In this document: positions 49,075 to 59,446 of the stretch, piece after piece
How the letters are laid out: each line of letters starts with the position of its first letter
How positions within the stretch are numbered: position 1 is the stretch's first letter
NCBI RefSeq assembly: GCF_000213175.1
Contig: NW_009799100.1
Coordinates: 3,297,762-3,361,761, forward strand
Direction of reading: 5' to 3'
Origin: Neurospora tetrasperma FGSC 2508
Taxonomy: Eukaryota; Ascomycota; Sordariomycetes; Sordariales; Sordariaceae
Length of the DNA: 64,000 nucleotides
Made by a program: the position numbers and the translations under genes
The notes under the pieces: model-generated
What the model saw: only the letters and a program-made list of their open reading frames with translations
Told to the model about the DNA's origin: nothing
Databases searched by the model: none

Positions 49075-50658
49075 TTAAGCGTAGAAGTTGACGGTCTGAA
49101 CGCGTGGTCAGTAAGCAGCACACAAGCATTGGTTCTCTTAGGGAAAATACTCACTTCCTTCTTCTTGGCCTGCACCTCAGAAATAGCGTCAACGTAGTGT
49201 TCGTGTCCAATCTGGTTTTTGCCCATACGGAGGGCAATCATGCCAGCCTCGACACACACGGCCTTCAGCATGGCACCGCCAAACTCATCCGTGCTGCGCG
49301 CCAACTCGCCCCAGTTAACGCCAGGGTTGACCTTCATCTTCCTGGAATGAATCTTGAGAATCTGTGCGCGTGCCTCCTCGTTCGGAAGAGGGAACTCGAT
49401 CTTGCGGTCGAGACGACCGGAACGAAGCAAAGCGGGGTCGAGGACGTCGATACGGTTCGTCGCGGCGAGAACCTTGATACGGTCGTCAGAAGCGAAACCG
49501 TCGAGCTGGTTGAGGAGCTCCAACATGGTTCGCTGGACTTCACGATCGCCGGACTTCTCGCTGTCGAAACGCTTGGTACCGACGGCATCCAACTCGTCGA
49601 TGAAGATAATTGACGGGGCCTTCTCTTTTGCTAGGGCGAAGCAGTCCCTTACGAGCTTGGCACCGTCTCCTATAAACATCTGCACTAGCTGGGGGCCAGC
49701 AAGCTTGAGGAATGTGGCATCTGTCTGAGCGGCGCAAGCTCTGGCGAGTAGAGTCTTGCCTGTTCCGGGAGGTCCGTACATCAAGGCTCCTATTTCAGAA
49801 GTTAGCAGCAATACCACAGCAGCGAATTTCTGCTCCATCTTGGTAAAGACATACCCTTGGGCGCCTTGATACCAATCTTCTTAAACCGTTCGGCTTCCTT
49901 CATAGGCCACACAATAGCCTCGACAAGTTCGTCAATCTGCTTGTCGAGACCACCGACATCTGTGTACTTCTCCTGAGGTTTCTCGTCGACCTCCATGGCC
50001 TTGACTCTGCTGTCGTACTCGGCGGGCAACGTATCCAGAATAAGGTACGAATCCTTGTTGACACCGATGAGATCGCCGGGCTTCAACTTCTCGGGGTCGA
50101 CCAAGCCGATGAGAGGGAGGAAGATGGTCTGTCTGGTCGATGTCTTGATGACTGCCGATTTACCCACGCGCGTGGCATCCAAGTCGATGTTGGCGCCCTC
50201 TTCGGAGGACTCGGCGGTCGGGTCAAGGTCCAAAAGTTCAACGACATTTCCTACGAGATACGGAAGTTGTCTGATGAGGCCAGCGTTAGTAGGGGAGGTT
50301 TGGCGGCTACTGAAGGCAAGCCTTAGGGGAGTGTAGGGGATGTTTACCGGTTGTTGGCAATCTTTTCTTGGTTCTCCTTGATCTTGTCCTTCATGGTAGC
50401 CCTCTCATGTGATAACCGCTGGTATTCGCTCTTCATGATTCTGGCATCGTTCTCGAGGAGGCGCTTCCGCATCAGGATGTCCTCTGTGCTCAAACTCAGA
50501 ATCTCCTCATCTAGGATGTCATCGGCCTCGGGCTCGGCATCCTTCATCTCGGCATCGCCATCTCCCTCCTTCTTGTTATTTTTATCCTTGTCCTGATCCT
50601 TCTTCTTGTCCTCGCGCTCACGGCGATCGAGGTCGTCGAGTTCCTCAAGGGTCGACAT
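49075..50658 (-). CDS. rpt5: 26S proteasome regulatory ATPase subunit Rpt5 (6A)
   Basis: Four exons (50348-50658, 49855-50270, 49155-49789, 49075-49095) give 460 aa. Residues 1-100 are acidic then coiled coil ([20 protein letters not shown]), as in all Rpt subunits; an OB-fold follows. The AAA+ core has Walker A GPPGTGKT at 248-255, Walker B IFIDELDA at 304-311, and an arginine-finger region [14 protein letters not shown]. The last tiny exon supplies only TVNFYA; its final three residues, FYA, are the hydrophobic-Tyr-X tail that Rpt5 inserts into the alpha ring to open the 20S gate. The subunit unfolds substrates in the nucleus and cytosol. One difference from the usual sequence is [13 protein letters not shown] where most have NGAQLKAVTVEAG. 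A perfect yeast-type PACE box is not visible upstream. Confidence 0.97.
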
Positions 50659-51383
50659 GGCTGACGCAGGCGGTTGCGAATGTGGGGTATCGGTAAGGAA
50701 AGTCGCAAGGGCGCAGAGATCGGGTTACTGATCCTCTGTATGTAACCTCCACGGAATTTGAAAAGGACGACGTGAAGTAGTAGTGGTGGTTCGTGATGAA
50801 AATCGCCGTTGTTTGCGTTGTGGTTGGGAGACCGTCGGTCGTGCTTGTAGTGCAGTGCTGCGTGGATGGTGGCAGTTGCGTGGTCGACATGCGGCACAGA
50901 GCTTCGAGTGCTGTCGGTGGTTGACCAGGAGCTGGGCTGCAGGCAAAAGCGCGACGTAACAAGGCCGGGTACCTAACGCCCCACAGTATGTACTTCAGCT
51001 CTAGACCCCACTCTGACCCCAGAGTGAACCAGCCACAGCTGACTAACCACGCGGCATCGGCCATCCAGGTTCACGGTTTCAATTCAGTCTCGTTTCACTG
51101 CACGATCATTCATCTGCTGTGCTTCATCCAATTTCGATGTTCATGAAGTCTTAAACGGAGTTGACGAAAACCCTTGAGCTTGTCCCTTACGGGGAAGCAG
51201 CTCGATAACATAGGAATTGTTTCGATACATCCCTCATCGGATTAAAAATATACCAGCGCATTACATTAGAGTACGAGAAGGCCGTATTCACGCCTCTCGT
51301 CAAGTGTCAAGTATCAACTCTCCCAGGACAACCACGATGCCGGACTGATCCTGATGCGTTTGAGCCCCAATAACCACAGTCGT
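50659..51383. other. Rpt5 promoter and 3' flank of next gene
   Basis: 725 bases holding the Rpt5 promoter. A GGTGGCA heptamer at about 50872, seven of nine bases of the yeast proteasome PACE element, is present but incomplete. No gene is seen. Confidence 0.5.
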
Positions 51384-52218
51384 CTACTCGTCGTCCAAGA
51401 TCCCGCTTGCTATCGGCCCAAAAATCGGTACTTCGTATCTGGAAACCAAATCAGCTTTTGTCCACTTGTTTGGATCCCGAAAGACATACCTGTCTAACGT
51501 GTCGGCGTCCCTATAAGCATTAATAACCAGCCATCCTACCAACGCCAAATCCGCCAGAAATAACAGCCAGCTGAGGAAACTCGACCAAGAAATCAACAAA
51601 TGAAGCACAAACAATGCCGTAAAAAGCAGACTGGACTGCCATGCGTGGAACCTAATCCCCAGTTCCACATGTCAGCAACGCTAACTCCTCGACCATACCG
51701 AGAGATGGGTCTTGTTTCACTCACCTGACATAATCACTCTTCCGCTCCAAAATCAACAGCAAAATCGCTCCCAGCGGCGGCACCGCCAAATACGCCAAAC
51801 ACGCCTCATAATCCAGCCTCAGTCCCAAGCTCGTATCAAACTCGGACACCATCCCCTCTCGAGCGCCCAGCGCATTGAAATATTCGCCCATGCTTCCTCC
51901 TACTCCTCCTCCTCCACCACTGCCGTTCCTACTGCTGAACCCAATGCCACTGCCGATCCCATTGGCGGTGCCAGGAGTAGCACTCGGACTTTGATACCTG
52001 CTGATGCCCTCACCCGACCAAGCACGATGTGGTTGTGGGTGTAGAAGTGGCGGAGGCGATGCTTGCGCTGGGCGCTGTTGGTACTTGTTTCCGCTGCCGG
52101 GGGAGTAGGAAGAACGGCGACCGTAGTCCCACGATGTGCGTGGGGAGGAGGTGAAGTCGGGTGGTGAGATGGTGCGCCCATGCTCCGGGGGTGCGGCTTG
52201 GTAAGGTGCGAAGTCCAT
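51384..52218 (-). CDS. Small multi-spanning membrane protein, UPF0132/DUF4870-like
   Basis: Three exons (51725-52218, 51490-51651, 51384-51438) give 236 aa. The N-terminal 120 residues are disordered, rich in Gly, Pro and Ser. The C-terminal half has three to four hydrophobic segments: LAYLAVPPLGAILLLILE, then SLLFTALFVLHLLISWS, then LSWLLFLADLALVGWLVINA. The protein ends DRYEVPIFGPIASGILDDE, which I recognise as the typical end of the UPF0132 (DUF4870) family, conserved in fungi and bacteria, with no known function. The second intron (51439-51489) is 51 nt and contains no in-frame stop, so its retention would insert 17 residues after DTLDR; I favour splicing because the family continues directly from DR to YEVP. 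Confidence 0.85.
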
Positions 52219-53417
52219 TGTTTTGTTGTTCTTTGTTTTGCCTTTCTTGAGACAGTTGTGATGTGTAGTAGGTCAAGAAATCTCGTGTGCGATTATTGGA
52301 ATGCACGTTTCGATTCGCAAGAGCGTGTCGTTGTGTCAGGTATGTATCGTATCCTTACGTGGTGGTCCCGTAACTCGTTATCGTCTCTTCGTTCCGGCCG
52401 TTGCTCGTTAGTGGTTGTATTTTGGAAGTGGCTGTTGCTCTGCCCGCAGTTGGTTTTGGTATTGGGTTCAAGTTGACGCAGATTGCCGTGGACGATGTAT
52501 GTATGGAAAAGACGATGTATGTATACTCTGCGAACGAGAGATGAGAGATGGAATGGCACAATGCTCAAGTCCGTATCTTGAAGGGTGGGTTGATGAGAGG
52601 TTGAGTGGAGTTGAAGACAGCGGGGATGATCGAGATACGTAGATAGCTTGTGACTGATGGGGTTTGACGAGCGGGAAGCTTTCGGGAGGGGAAGGAATCG
52701 GTAGCTCAGCGGCGCCTTTCTAGTGAGAAGCGGCCAAGATCATGGTGAAGATGCAACTGCAAGCTGTCGAGGCGCGATGCGGCCCTCGTTCGCTGCAATG
52801 TGATGTCAGCACAGGAATACAGTCGTATAGGATTTCCCAACGGTCAATTCTTGAAATTCCGTCGTGAGTGGTTTTTGTAACAGACAGCAGCCCATGCAAA
52901 GGCAATCTAGCAATTATGCGTTGCAGAGTCCAGTTCCATACGGTCACTTGATGGTCTTGGTATTCTGTCAGTGAACCATTGGGAGGCAGCAATGACCAGA
53001 AGGGAAGCGAGTGCAGGGGTGTACACCAGCAAACGACTGCAGGGACCACCTCCCTTACACCGGGCCTTTAACATCAGCGGGGTCGAGCCTAGCTAGCCCG
53101 GTACAGACCTCACTTGATCATCAAGGTCCTCTGCTAAGAACCCGAAGCTGCACCGTTGTCCGAAGAGATCGTCAACCCACCAGTCAGCATCAAACACAAA
53201 CGAGACACTGCCAGATGATTTGCGCTTTTACATATGTCTTTGTTACATTGTATTGTACACCAGATCTTTTGTACTTGATCTCTTATAAAGTAGCAGCATC
53301 GTATCACTAGGTCCGGCAAGCCTGAGAAATGTAAAGCACCCAGACCTTTGGTGTTTGTGGAGTAAATTGGGCCCCGATATTTCCGGTTGTTCGCACTCGA
53401 CTTCACGCTGATCAGAT
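52219..53417. other. Intergenic, no supported gene
   Basis: 1.2 kb. It holds the promoter of the membrane-protein gene and the 3' flank of the mitoribosomal gene. The ORFs here show no coding features. Confidence 0.6.
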
Positions 53418-54461
53418 CTACTCTTTCTTCTCCTCCTCGCCCTCGCCCTCCTTCTTGGGGTTCTGCTCCTCCTCCAAGACACTCCTGCGGCTCTCCATGG
53501 TAAGCCAGAGGCTCTTGCCAGCACCCTCCAAAACGCTGGTAAGACCCATGCCGGCGCTCTGCAGCATGTGCACGAGCTGGGCGCGCAGACCCTCGATTCC
53601 GTTCTCGATGCCGCCAACCCACTTGATGCCGTCGTAGTCGAAGGCCTTGCCCTCGATGCGGCCACCGACTAGCAGGAGCTTCTGCAGACCAGACTGGCAG
53701 GTAAGGTCATAATAACCGGGGTTCTTCTTCCTGCTGGGCGCAGGGAAGGCTGGGGGGCTAGGGGCGAGGACGCTCAGGGCAGCGCCGAGATGCGCCGGCG
53801 ACACGGAGGGCAGGGTGAGGATGGCGACAGGTCCGACGAGCAGAGGAGCGAGCTGGCCGTAAACGGTCTTCTCAACGGCCTCGGTGTTCTTGGTCGCCTC
53901 TTTGACAGCCTTCCACGCATGCTTCGACAGATCGTGGTTGTATGTAGCGGGAACCTTGGTGCCCGTAGCTGTTGTAGCCGTGGTGGGCTCCACTGTAGAA
54001 GGGTCGAAGAACTCAACGGTCTTGAGCGCAACATCGAAGATGCGCGTGCGGACAACCTGGAGGTGGATCTTGGAAGTGATATCGGGAGCGTCCTCTGGAA
54101 CTGGAACGTTGCTCAGGGCAAGGCTAAGCTCTCGCCTTATCGCAGCCCACTCGATAGCGGTCAGGTTGTTGTGTTGGAAGATGAGCATCAAGGGGGTCGA
54201 GCGGAGCATCGAGGTGTAAGTGCGCAGAAGTTGCGACTTGCGCGTATCGACGGGACGGGCGCTCGGGGGTTGGGTGGGCGGCACATAGTCGTCGGGTAGC
54301 CTGAGGTGACCGGCGGCGGCGGCGCGTTGTGGTGAGGCAGTCGAGAAGGCGGATGTGGAGGTGGAGGGCACCAACAGGGCGGCCGACCTGGACGAGATTC
54401 TGGAAGACTTGATGGCAGAACCCAAGCCGCGGACGGCCGGGCGACTTAGTCTGAGAGACAT
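53418..54461 (-). CDS. mrpl11: Mitochondrial large-subunit ribosomal protein uL10m (MRPL11-like)
   Basis: A single exon of 347 aa, starting at the ATG at 54461 (AAGAATGTCTC). The frame is open upstream, but this start places an Arg/Ser-rich mitochondrial presequence at the N-terminus ([20 protein letters not shown]...) with likely cleavage before residue 55. The uL10 domain occupies about residues 75-290: [30 protein letters not shown] and later [21 protein letters not shown]. In bacteria uL10 forms the stalk base; yeast MRPL11 encodes the mitochondrial form. The last 25 residues are Glu/Lys-rich. It shares a 665-bp divergent promoter with the TRP4 gene. Confidence 0.88.
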   Translation of the reverse strand: MSLRLSRPAVRGLGSAIKSSRISSRSAALLVPSTSTSAFSTASPQRAAAAGHLRLPDDYVPPTQPPSARPVDTRKSQLLRTYTSMLRSTPLMLIFQHNNLTAIEWAAIRRELSLALSNVPVPEDAPDITSKIHLQVVRTRIFDVALKTVEFFDPSTVEPTTATTATGTKVPATYNHDLSKHAWKAVKEATKNTEAVEKTVYGQLAPLLVGPVAILTLPSVSPAHLGAALSVLAPSPPAFPAPSRKKNPGYYDLTCQSGLQKLLLVGGRIEGKAFDYDGIKWVGGIENGIEGLRAQLVHMLQSAGMGLTSVLEGAGKSLWLTMESRRSVLEEEQNPKKEGEGEEEKKE

Positions 54462-55126
54462 TCTTGAATCACATTGTGTTAACCATAGAGGACGCAGACT
54501 GGGGCCATCTCCGGGGGGCCGGAACTTACTTGTGAAAGGAGTGAACAATCTCGCGCTCCGTCAGTCCCCCGGATTGATAAGTCCCAGTCCCCGTAATCGC
54601 GGCCGGGCTGCTGGCGAACAGAGTTCCCGAAATTTTGGCGCCGCGTCGCCAATGCCGGAACGCACTGACCACCCGGTCTCCCGCTCGCTGTAAAATCAAA
54701 AAGTTGCCTGCCGCATCTTACTCCAAATGCCAAGAGTTGGAAGCAACTCACCGCCCGCTAATTCTGCCAGCCCATTCAGGCTCATTTGCGGTTGTGATCT
54801 GCGGCTGCTGGGGTGCTCAATGCCTGCATATCTGCCCCGCTGATGCCCGTTGTCGCGGGGCACTCTGGCGGCATTCGATGCCATCATTGGGGAGAACAAA
54901 GCACACTGTAGAAAGCTGCCCGTCATTCCCACCAAACCTTGGATGGTATTCCCGCCGCGCCTCTCCGATCCACGAAATGAGTCAACAACAGCCAGACTTT
55001 ACTCCTTCCACAGCTCCCAGGAAGCCGGCATCATTCAATTGGCCTCCCTGACCAGCCTGACAGCTATTGCGACCAGGCAAACAATTCTGATCCCGGCAGA
55101 AACTCCACATCAACATCTCCAGAAAC
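54462..55126. promoter_or_regulatory. Divergent promoter of uL10m and TRP4
   Basis: This 665-bp gap between two head-to-head start codons must hold both promoters. It contains a Gcn4/CPC1-type TGAGTCA (listed separately). I see no coding sequence. Confidence 0.7.
54978..54984 (+). promoter_or_regulatory. Gcn4/CPC1-type site TGAGTCA
   Basis: A perfect match to the TGA(C/G)TCA element bound by Gcn4 in yeast and CPC1 in Neurospora, 143 bases upstream of the TRP4 start codon. It would place the gene under general (cross-pathway) amino-acid control. A seven-base match can occur by chance, but its location fits. Confidence 0.6.
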
Positions 55127-56546
55127 ATGTCGGCGCAACAGCAACAAGCGGCACCGGCGACCGCGACTGCGGCTGAGGACCTCCCGGATGTCAACATCAA
55201 GAAGCTACTAACCCGTCTCTGGCCCCTCGGACACCCCGACCCTGTGACGCCGGACGAGATCGCCCATGCCATCTCTTACTTCTTCACCAACCAAATCTCC
55301 GATGTCCAGGCCGGCGCGCTGCTCATGTGCCTGCACTTCACCGGTCTGGACCGCAGTGCCGAAGTGCTATCCAAAACGGCCCAGGTGATGCTGAAGGCCG
55401 CTGCCCAGACCGACCTCAACGAACTACGTCAAGTCATTGAGAAGCGCGGCAGACAAGAAGGAGCCTACAACGGCGGCCTCGTACGTTTTTCCTCTTACAC
55501 ATTCAGTCATCCCAGTCCCTTTCGTTGTCCCGTCCCCTTTTCCCTCCTCACCCTACTAGCTCCCTTACTGACCACCTCCTCGATTCCAGTGCGACATTGT
55601 AGGCACAGGCGGCGACTCCCACAACACCTTCAACATCAGCACCACTTCCTCCATCCTCGCCTCCTCCCTGCTACTCGTCGGCAAGCACGGCAACAAAGCC
55701 TCAACCTCCAAGTCCGGCTCGGCCGACCTTTTGGCCTGCGTCCCTCCCCGCCCACCCCAAATTTCTCGAATCCGCCCCGACACCGTCTGCTCGCTCTACT
55801 CCCAATGTAACTACGGCTTCCTCTTCGCGCCCGTCTTCCACCAGGGCATGCGCCACGTAGCCCCCATCCGCGCGCAGCTCCCCTGGCGCACCATCTTCAA
55901 CCTGGTCGGCCCTCTGGCGAACCCGCTGGACGCGCTCGACCCGGCCGTTTTCTCGGGTGAAGGTGGAAAGGACAAACTGGTAGAGGCGCGAATGATTGGA
56001 TGCGCGCGCAAGGACCTCGGTCCCGTATTCGCTGAGGCGCTCAAGATGGGCGGGGCGCGCAAGGCCATGGTAGTTTGCGGCGATGAGGAGCTGGACGAGA
56101 TCAGCTGCGCTGGACCGACGCATTGCTGGACGATCAAGCCCACCGATGAGGACCCAGAGGGCGAGCCGGTGGTGAACCACTTCTTGCTTCACCCGAGCGA
56201 CTTTGGGTTGCCGGCGCATCCGCTGTCGGAGGTGTCGCCGGGTAAGGAGCCGATTGAGAATGCGGCTATTTTGAGCAAGATTTTGAACAATGAGATGCCG
56301 GATGATGATCCCATCTTGCACTTTGTTTTGATGAACACTGCGGCGCTGTTCGTGGTGTCGGGCATCTGCGAGGCGGACACGAGTGATATGGGACATGGTG
56401 ATGACGGGCAGGTTATCAAGAAGCGTGGACCAGGAGGTGGGCGTTGGAAGGAGGGTATTAGGAGGGCGAGATGGGCTATCAAGAGCGGAGAAGCGGCGAG
56501 GCAGTGGGCCAAGTTTGTGGAGGTTACGAATAGCTTCAGCGCATAA
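55127..56546 (+). CDS. trp4: Anthranilate phosphoribosyltransferase (tryptophan biosynthesis)
   Basis: Two exons (55127-55480, 55590-56546) give 436 aa. The enzyme joins anthranilate to PRPP, the second step from chorismate to tryptophan. The PRPP-binding CDIVGTGGD loop starts exon 2 at residue 119, followed by the NISTTSS and KHGNKASTSKSGSADLL motifs (residues about 133-165). NYGFLFAPVFHQGMRHVAPIR and FNLVGPLANP mark the catalytic domain. The acidic DDPILHFVLMNTAALFVVSG region is in the C-terminal part. It is longer than the yeast enzyme (about 380 aa), with an extended loop around residues 166-185 (CVPPRPPQIS). The C-terminus carries a basic segment (KKRGPGGGRWKEGIRRAR). The promoter holds a TGAGTCA. 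Confidence 0.96.
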
Positions 56547-56776
56547 AGTGCCAGTGTTATGGTCTTGTTGTCTGGTTAAGTACAGATGTGGATATGTAAT
56601 TGTGGTGATGAGAAGGCTACAAGCCTGGCTATATTGCATATTTTGGTTTCGAAAGCCCCAAATCTGCTCTCCTTCCGTCGTCTTTTCGTTCCCGCCGTTG
56701 TACGTAAAGCTATGATTTTCCCCAAGACATATTTCGTGAACATCATCCTGCGTCTAACAGATTCCTACAAGTAACG

Positions 56777-56970
56777 TCAATGCCCCCTGCCCCTATGTGA
56801 CCCTCTACCCCGACCGTGGCCACCACCGCCTCGACCACGTCCATGCCCATGTCCATGTCCACGTCCACGGCGCCGATGGGAATTATGGTCATTGGTTGCC
56901 AATGATGAAGCCCCTTCGGTCTCCTATCTCGAGAGAACCCCCCTGACAACTCCCTGCAACGTGGGCTTAC
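56777..56970 (-). other. In-frame RG/HG-rich extension after the Trl1 stop (alternative C-terminus)
   Basis: Beyond the TAG at 56924-56926, the tRNA-ligase frame stays open for about 48 more codons, ending at a TGA at 56777-56779. The reading is ETEGASSLATND... then a run of Arg-Gly, His-Gly units (RGRGHGHGHGRGRGGGG). It can be reached by stop readthrough, or by an intron from a GATG|GTAAGC donor at 56970 to a weak GAAG acceptor at 56914, 57 nt and in frame, which would skip the stop and give 870 aa. The intron lacks a good branch-point match. Which form is expressed is not known. Confidence 0.4.
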
Positions 56971-59446
56971 CATCGATCAACAGGTCGTAGATTCCGGTCT
57001 CCGCTCCCGTACCATGCTCCAACCACTTGACAAGCAAGTCATTGCTCTCCCTTGGCTTGACACTATCATCTCTCGTTCCAACCGTAATATGCGCAACACG
57101 GTTTGTGCACTTCCACTTTGGCTCTGCAGGCTCACTGCTATCGGGATTGGCGTGTTCGTCCCCGGGTCTGGGGATCAAGCGAACCACGATAGCCATGATA
57201 CGGTCGTCATAAACCACACGCTCAAGCTGGACGTCGATCTCTCCGAGCTTCCCGTCTGGAAAGTTGGGTCCTTCAAGCTCGTTCATGCGCAGATATCTAT
57301 CCCAGAGCTGCGGATTCTCCTTGGCACCAGCCCTGTGTATCAAAGTGACGTGGAATTTGGGTTGTACGCGGCGAGTGCCCTGGAGCTGCTTGAAAAAGCG
57401 GGATTGCTCCGAGCCAGCAGCGGCAAACGCCTTCTCAAGGGTGTTAAGCACATCCTTGGTCGTCATGTCGACGGACATGTACTCCAGGGGTCTCTTTTTC
57501 TGCTTCTGCTGTTGCTGCTGACCGTTCTGCTTAGGCTGGTTCTTGTTCTTGGTACTACGGTCGGGGATGACGTGACGCAAATCAGGCTTGTAGCCTTCGA
57601 GGGCATATTGGATGGCTTCGTCCATTTCTGCTGCAGAGGGGATGTTGGGCATGAACTTGGGGTACATGCGATGGAGCTCCTTGATGACAGTCTCCAGGTT
57701 TTGTCTGCTTCCTGCCGAAGGATCAAGGTCGATGATATCGTCGAATTCAGAGTCAGGCTTCTGTTCTGGGTCGCAAGGCTCGAAGCGGTTGATGAATCCC
57801 TCCATGATGCCACGAACCTTGTTCATATCTGAGGCGGCCTGGATGGTTTGATGATTATCACCTCGTGCAAAGACACGATCCCGGCAAACCTCGCGGACTT
57901 TTTCGAGATTATTGTGAACGAAGTGGAGCGCCACAAGCCGGGCGCGGGCGTGCTGTATCTTGACGTCGGTGATGAGCTGCTTACGCTCATGCTTTTGCGC
58001 ATTGTTGCGGTCGGCATAGACTGCGGGGACACCTTCGTCAAGAATGTCGAGAAGAGCCTTGGTAAAGCGAGGCGGCCGGGCTTTACCGGTGATGTTGTCG
58101 TTTTGGACGTGACCCCAGCCAAACAAGTGAGTGAGAGCAAGACCAACAGTTGTCTTTCCGCAGCCGATGGTGGCAATCGGGACCAGGATGATATCGCTCT
58201 CAACGTCAGCGGCAGCTCCTCCCCCATGCAAGGCCTCGAAGTTGGCAGCGTCGGAACCCTTGAGGTTTTTGAAAGCGAGAAAATCGTTTCGGAGAGCAAT
58301 AATCCCGTGGTTTTGGTTGTAGCGCTTGGCCAGCTCCCGATCACCAGCTAGACGCTGACGAGCGTAGAGAAGATACTCCTCGGTAATTTTGACGTGCTTC
58401 TTGAACTTTGGCGGCTTTCCTGCGATGATGGCCTTGGTGCACTCACGCCACTGTCGATACATTAGATAGGGCTCTTCGAACTTGTACTTGAAGAACCAAT
58501 CCTGGAAGGGCTGCTGCCCAGGCTGGTAAGACATCTTGCAGCGAATGACAAAACCCTCTACATCGCGGCCATCGTGGGCGCCACTTTCAGCTACCTCCTC
58601 AAGGAAAGCCTTGACCTCGTCGATAGTATCAATGACGATCAGGCCGGTTTTGATGAAGCCCCAGTCCTCTGCGAATTTCTGAACGACAGGCGAGGGGTAA
58701 GTCATGAATTCGGGAAGGTTGAGGTTCATGCCATGCAAATACAGGCCCGCCTTGTCGGGTCCGTACGCCAGAATGTGCTCCTCAAAGCTGTCGTCGCAGA
58801 GTTCTGCCACAGCCGTGACGTTCCGTCTCCTCAACTCCCGTGCAAGATCGGCCTTTGTCTTACCAATGCGTGCCAACTGCTCCTCCAACCTGCGCTCGCC
58901 AGCGCTGGCATGACTGGTTTCGACATCACTACGGTCGCCAGTCGAGTGTTTGCTGCAGACGAGCAATGTGTCGTCGGCAAGACCACTGACGAAGATGATG
59001 CAGCCGTTCTCCTTCAGCGTCAATTCGTAGGGACCCCGCGTCCTGGTCCTGATGTTTTCCCACTTGGTCTCCGTGACCTCGTCGACGTTGAAGAACTTGT
59101 CGTAGCCACGGGTGGTAATCTCAGGTGTTCCGTCCTTGTGTCTGGTGGTGAAGAGACCGCGGGCATATGTGGGTAGGTCATGTTTCTTGTAGTCCCAATC
59201 ATGGAAGCGCCACGAGTCGACACGGATGTGATCACGCGACTGGGTAACTTCGTAAGTCGTTTTTTTCACTTTAAAGCTGGTCTTTTTCTTGGCGCCATTC
59301 TCGAGCCCGTTGATTAAGGTCGCAACCTCGTGAACATCCTGTGCGACATGAGGGACCTCAAGCTTGTCTGCAATTTTGCTGTAATCGGTAGAAGCAGTGT
59401 ATTTGGCGGCTAGTGGGCCTCGGAGATCCGTGAGTGGTTCGTCCAT
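56924..59446 (-). CDS. trl1: tRNA ligase Trl1
   Basis: A single long exon from ATG 59446 (GGACGAACC codons follow) encodes 840 aa up to TAG at 56924. The start lies in a CAACATGGA context; the frame is open for another 400 bases upstream but without family features. The adenylyltransferase/ligase domain has the catalytic lysine motif KENG at 145-148, EGFVIRCK near 297-304 and KYKFEEPY near 320-327. The kinase domain has the P-loop GCGKTT at 428-433. The cyclic phosphodiesterase domain has the paired HxT motifs HVT at 699-701 and HIT at 786-788. The enzyme heals and seals exon halves in tRNA splicing and ligates HAC1/hac-1 mRNA in the unfolded protein response. The C-terminus ends LQGVVRGVLSR. 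See the separate entry for a possible longer form. Confidence 0.95.
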   Translation of the reverse strand: MDEPLTDLRGPLAAKYTASTDYSKIADKLEVPHVAQDVHEVATLINGLENGAKKKTSFKVKKTTYEVTQSRDHIRVDSWRFHDWDYKKHDLPTYARGLFTTRHKDGTPEITTRGYDKFFNVDEVTETKWENIRTRTRGPYELTLKENGCIIFVSGLADDTLLVCSKHSTGDRSDVETSHASAGERRLEEQLARIGKTKADLARELRRRNVTAVAELCDDSFEEHILAYGPDKAGLYLHGMNLNLPEFMTYPSPVVQKFAEDWGFIKTGLIVIDTIDEVKAFLEEVAESGAHDGRDVEGFVIRCKMSYQPGQQPFQDWFFKYKFEEPYLMYRQWRECTKAIIAGKPPKFKKHVKITEEYLLYARQRLAGDRELAKRYNQNHGIIALRNDFLAFKNLKGSDAANFEALHGGGAAADVESDIILVPIATIGCGKTTVGLALTHLFGWGHVQNDNITGKARPPRFTKALLDILDEGVPAVYADRNNAQKHERKQLITDVKIQHARARLVALHFVHNNLEKVREVCRDRVFARGDNHQTIQAASDMNKVRGIMEGFINRFEPCDPEQKPDSEFDDIIDLDPSAGSRQNLETVIKELHRMYPKFMPNIPSAAEMDEAIQYALEGYKPDLRHVIPDRSTKNKNQPKQNGQQQQQKQKKRPLEYMSVDMTTKDVLNTLEKAFAAAGSEQSRFFKQLQGTRRVQPKFHVTLIHRAGAKENPQLWDRYLRMNELEGPNFPDGKLGEIDVQLERVVYDDRIMAIVVRLIPRPGDEHANPDSSEPAEPKWKCTNRVAHITVGTRDDSVKPRESNDLLVKWLEHGTGAETGIYDLLIDGKPTLQGVVRGVLSR

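Noticed and set aside
55701-56639. 312-codon minus-strand ORF opposite TRP4
   Set aside because: It is antisense to a clearly coding exon, is Arg/Leu-rich as expected for the complement of GC-rich coding DNA, and resembles no family.
57014-57832. 272-codon plus-strand ORF opposite Trl1
   Set aside because: A shadow of the tRNA ligase exon; low-complexity Leu/Val composition and no start or family support.
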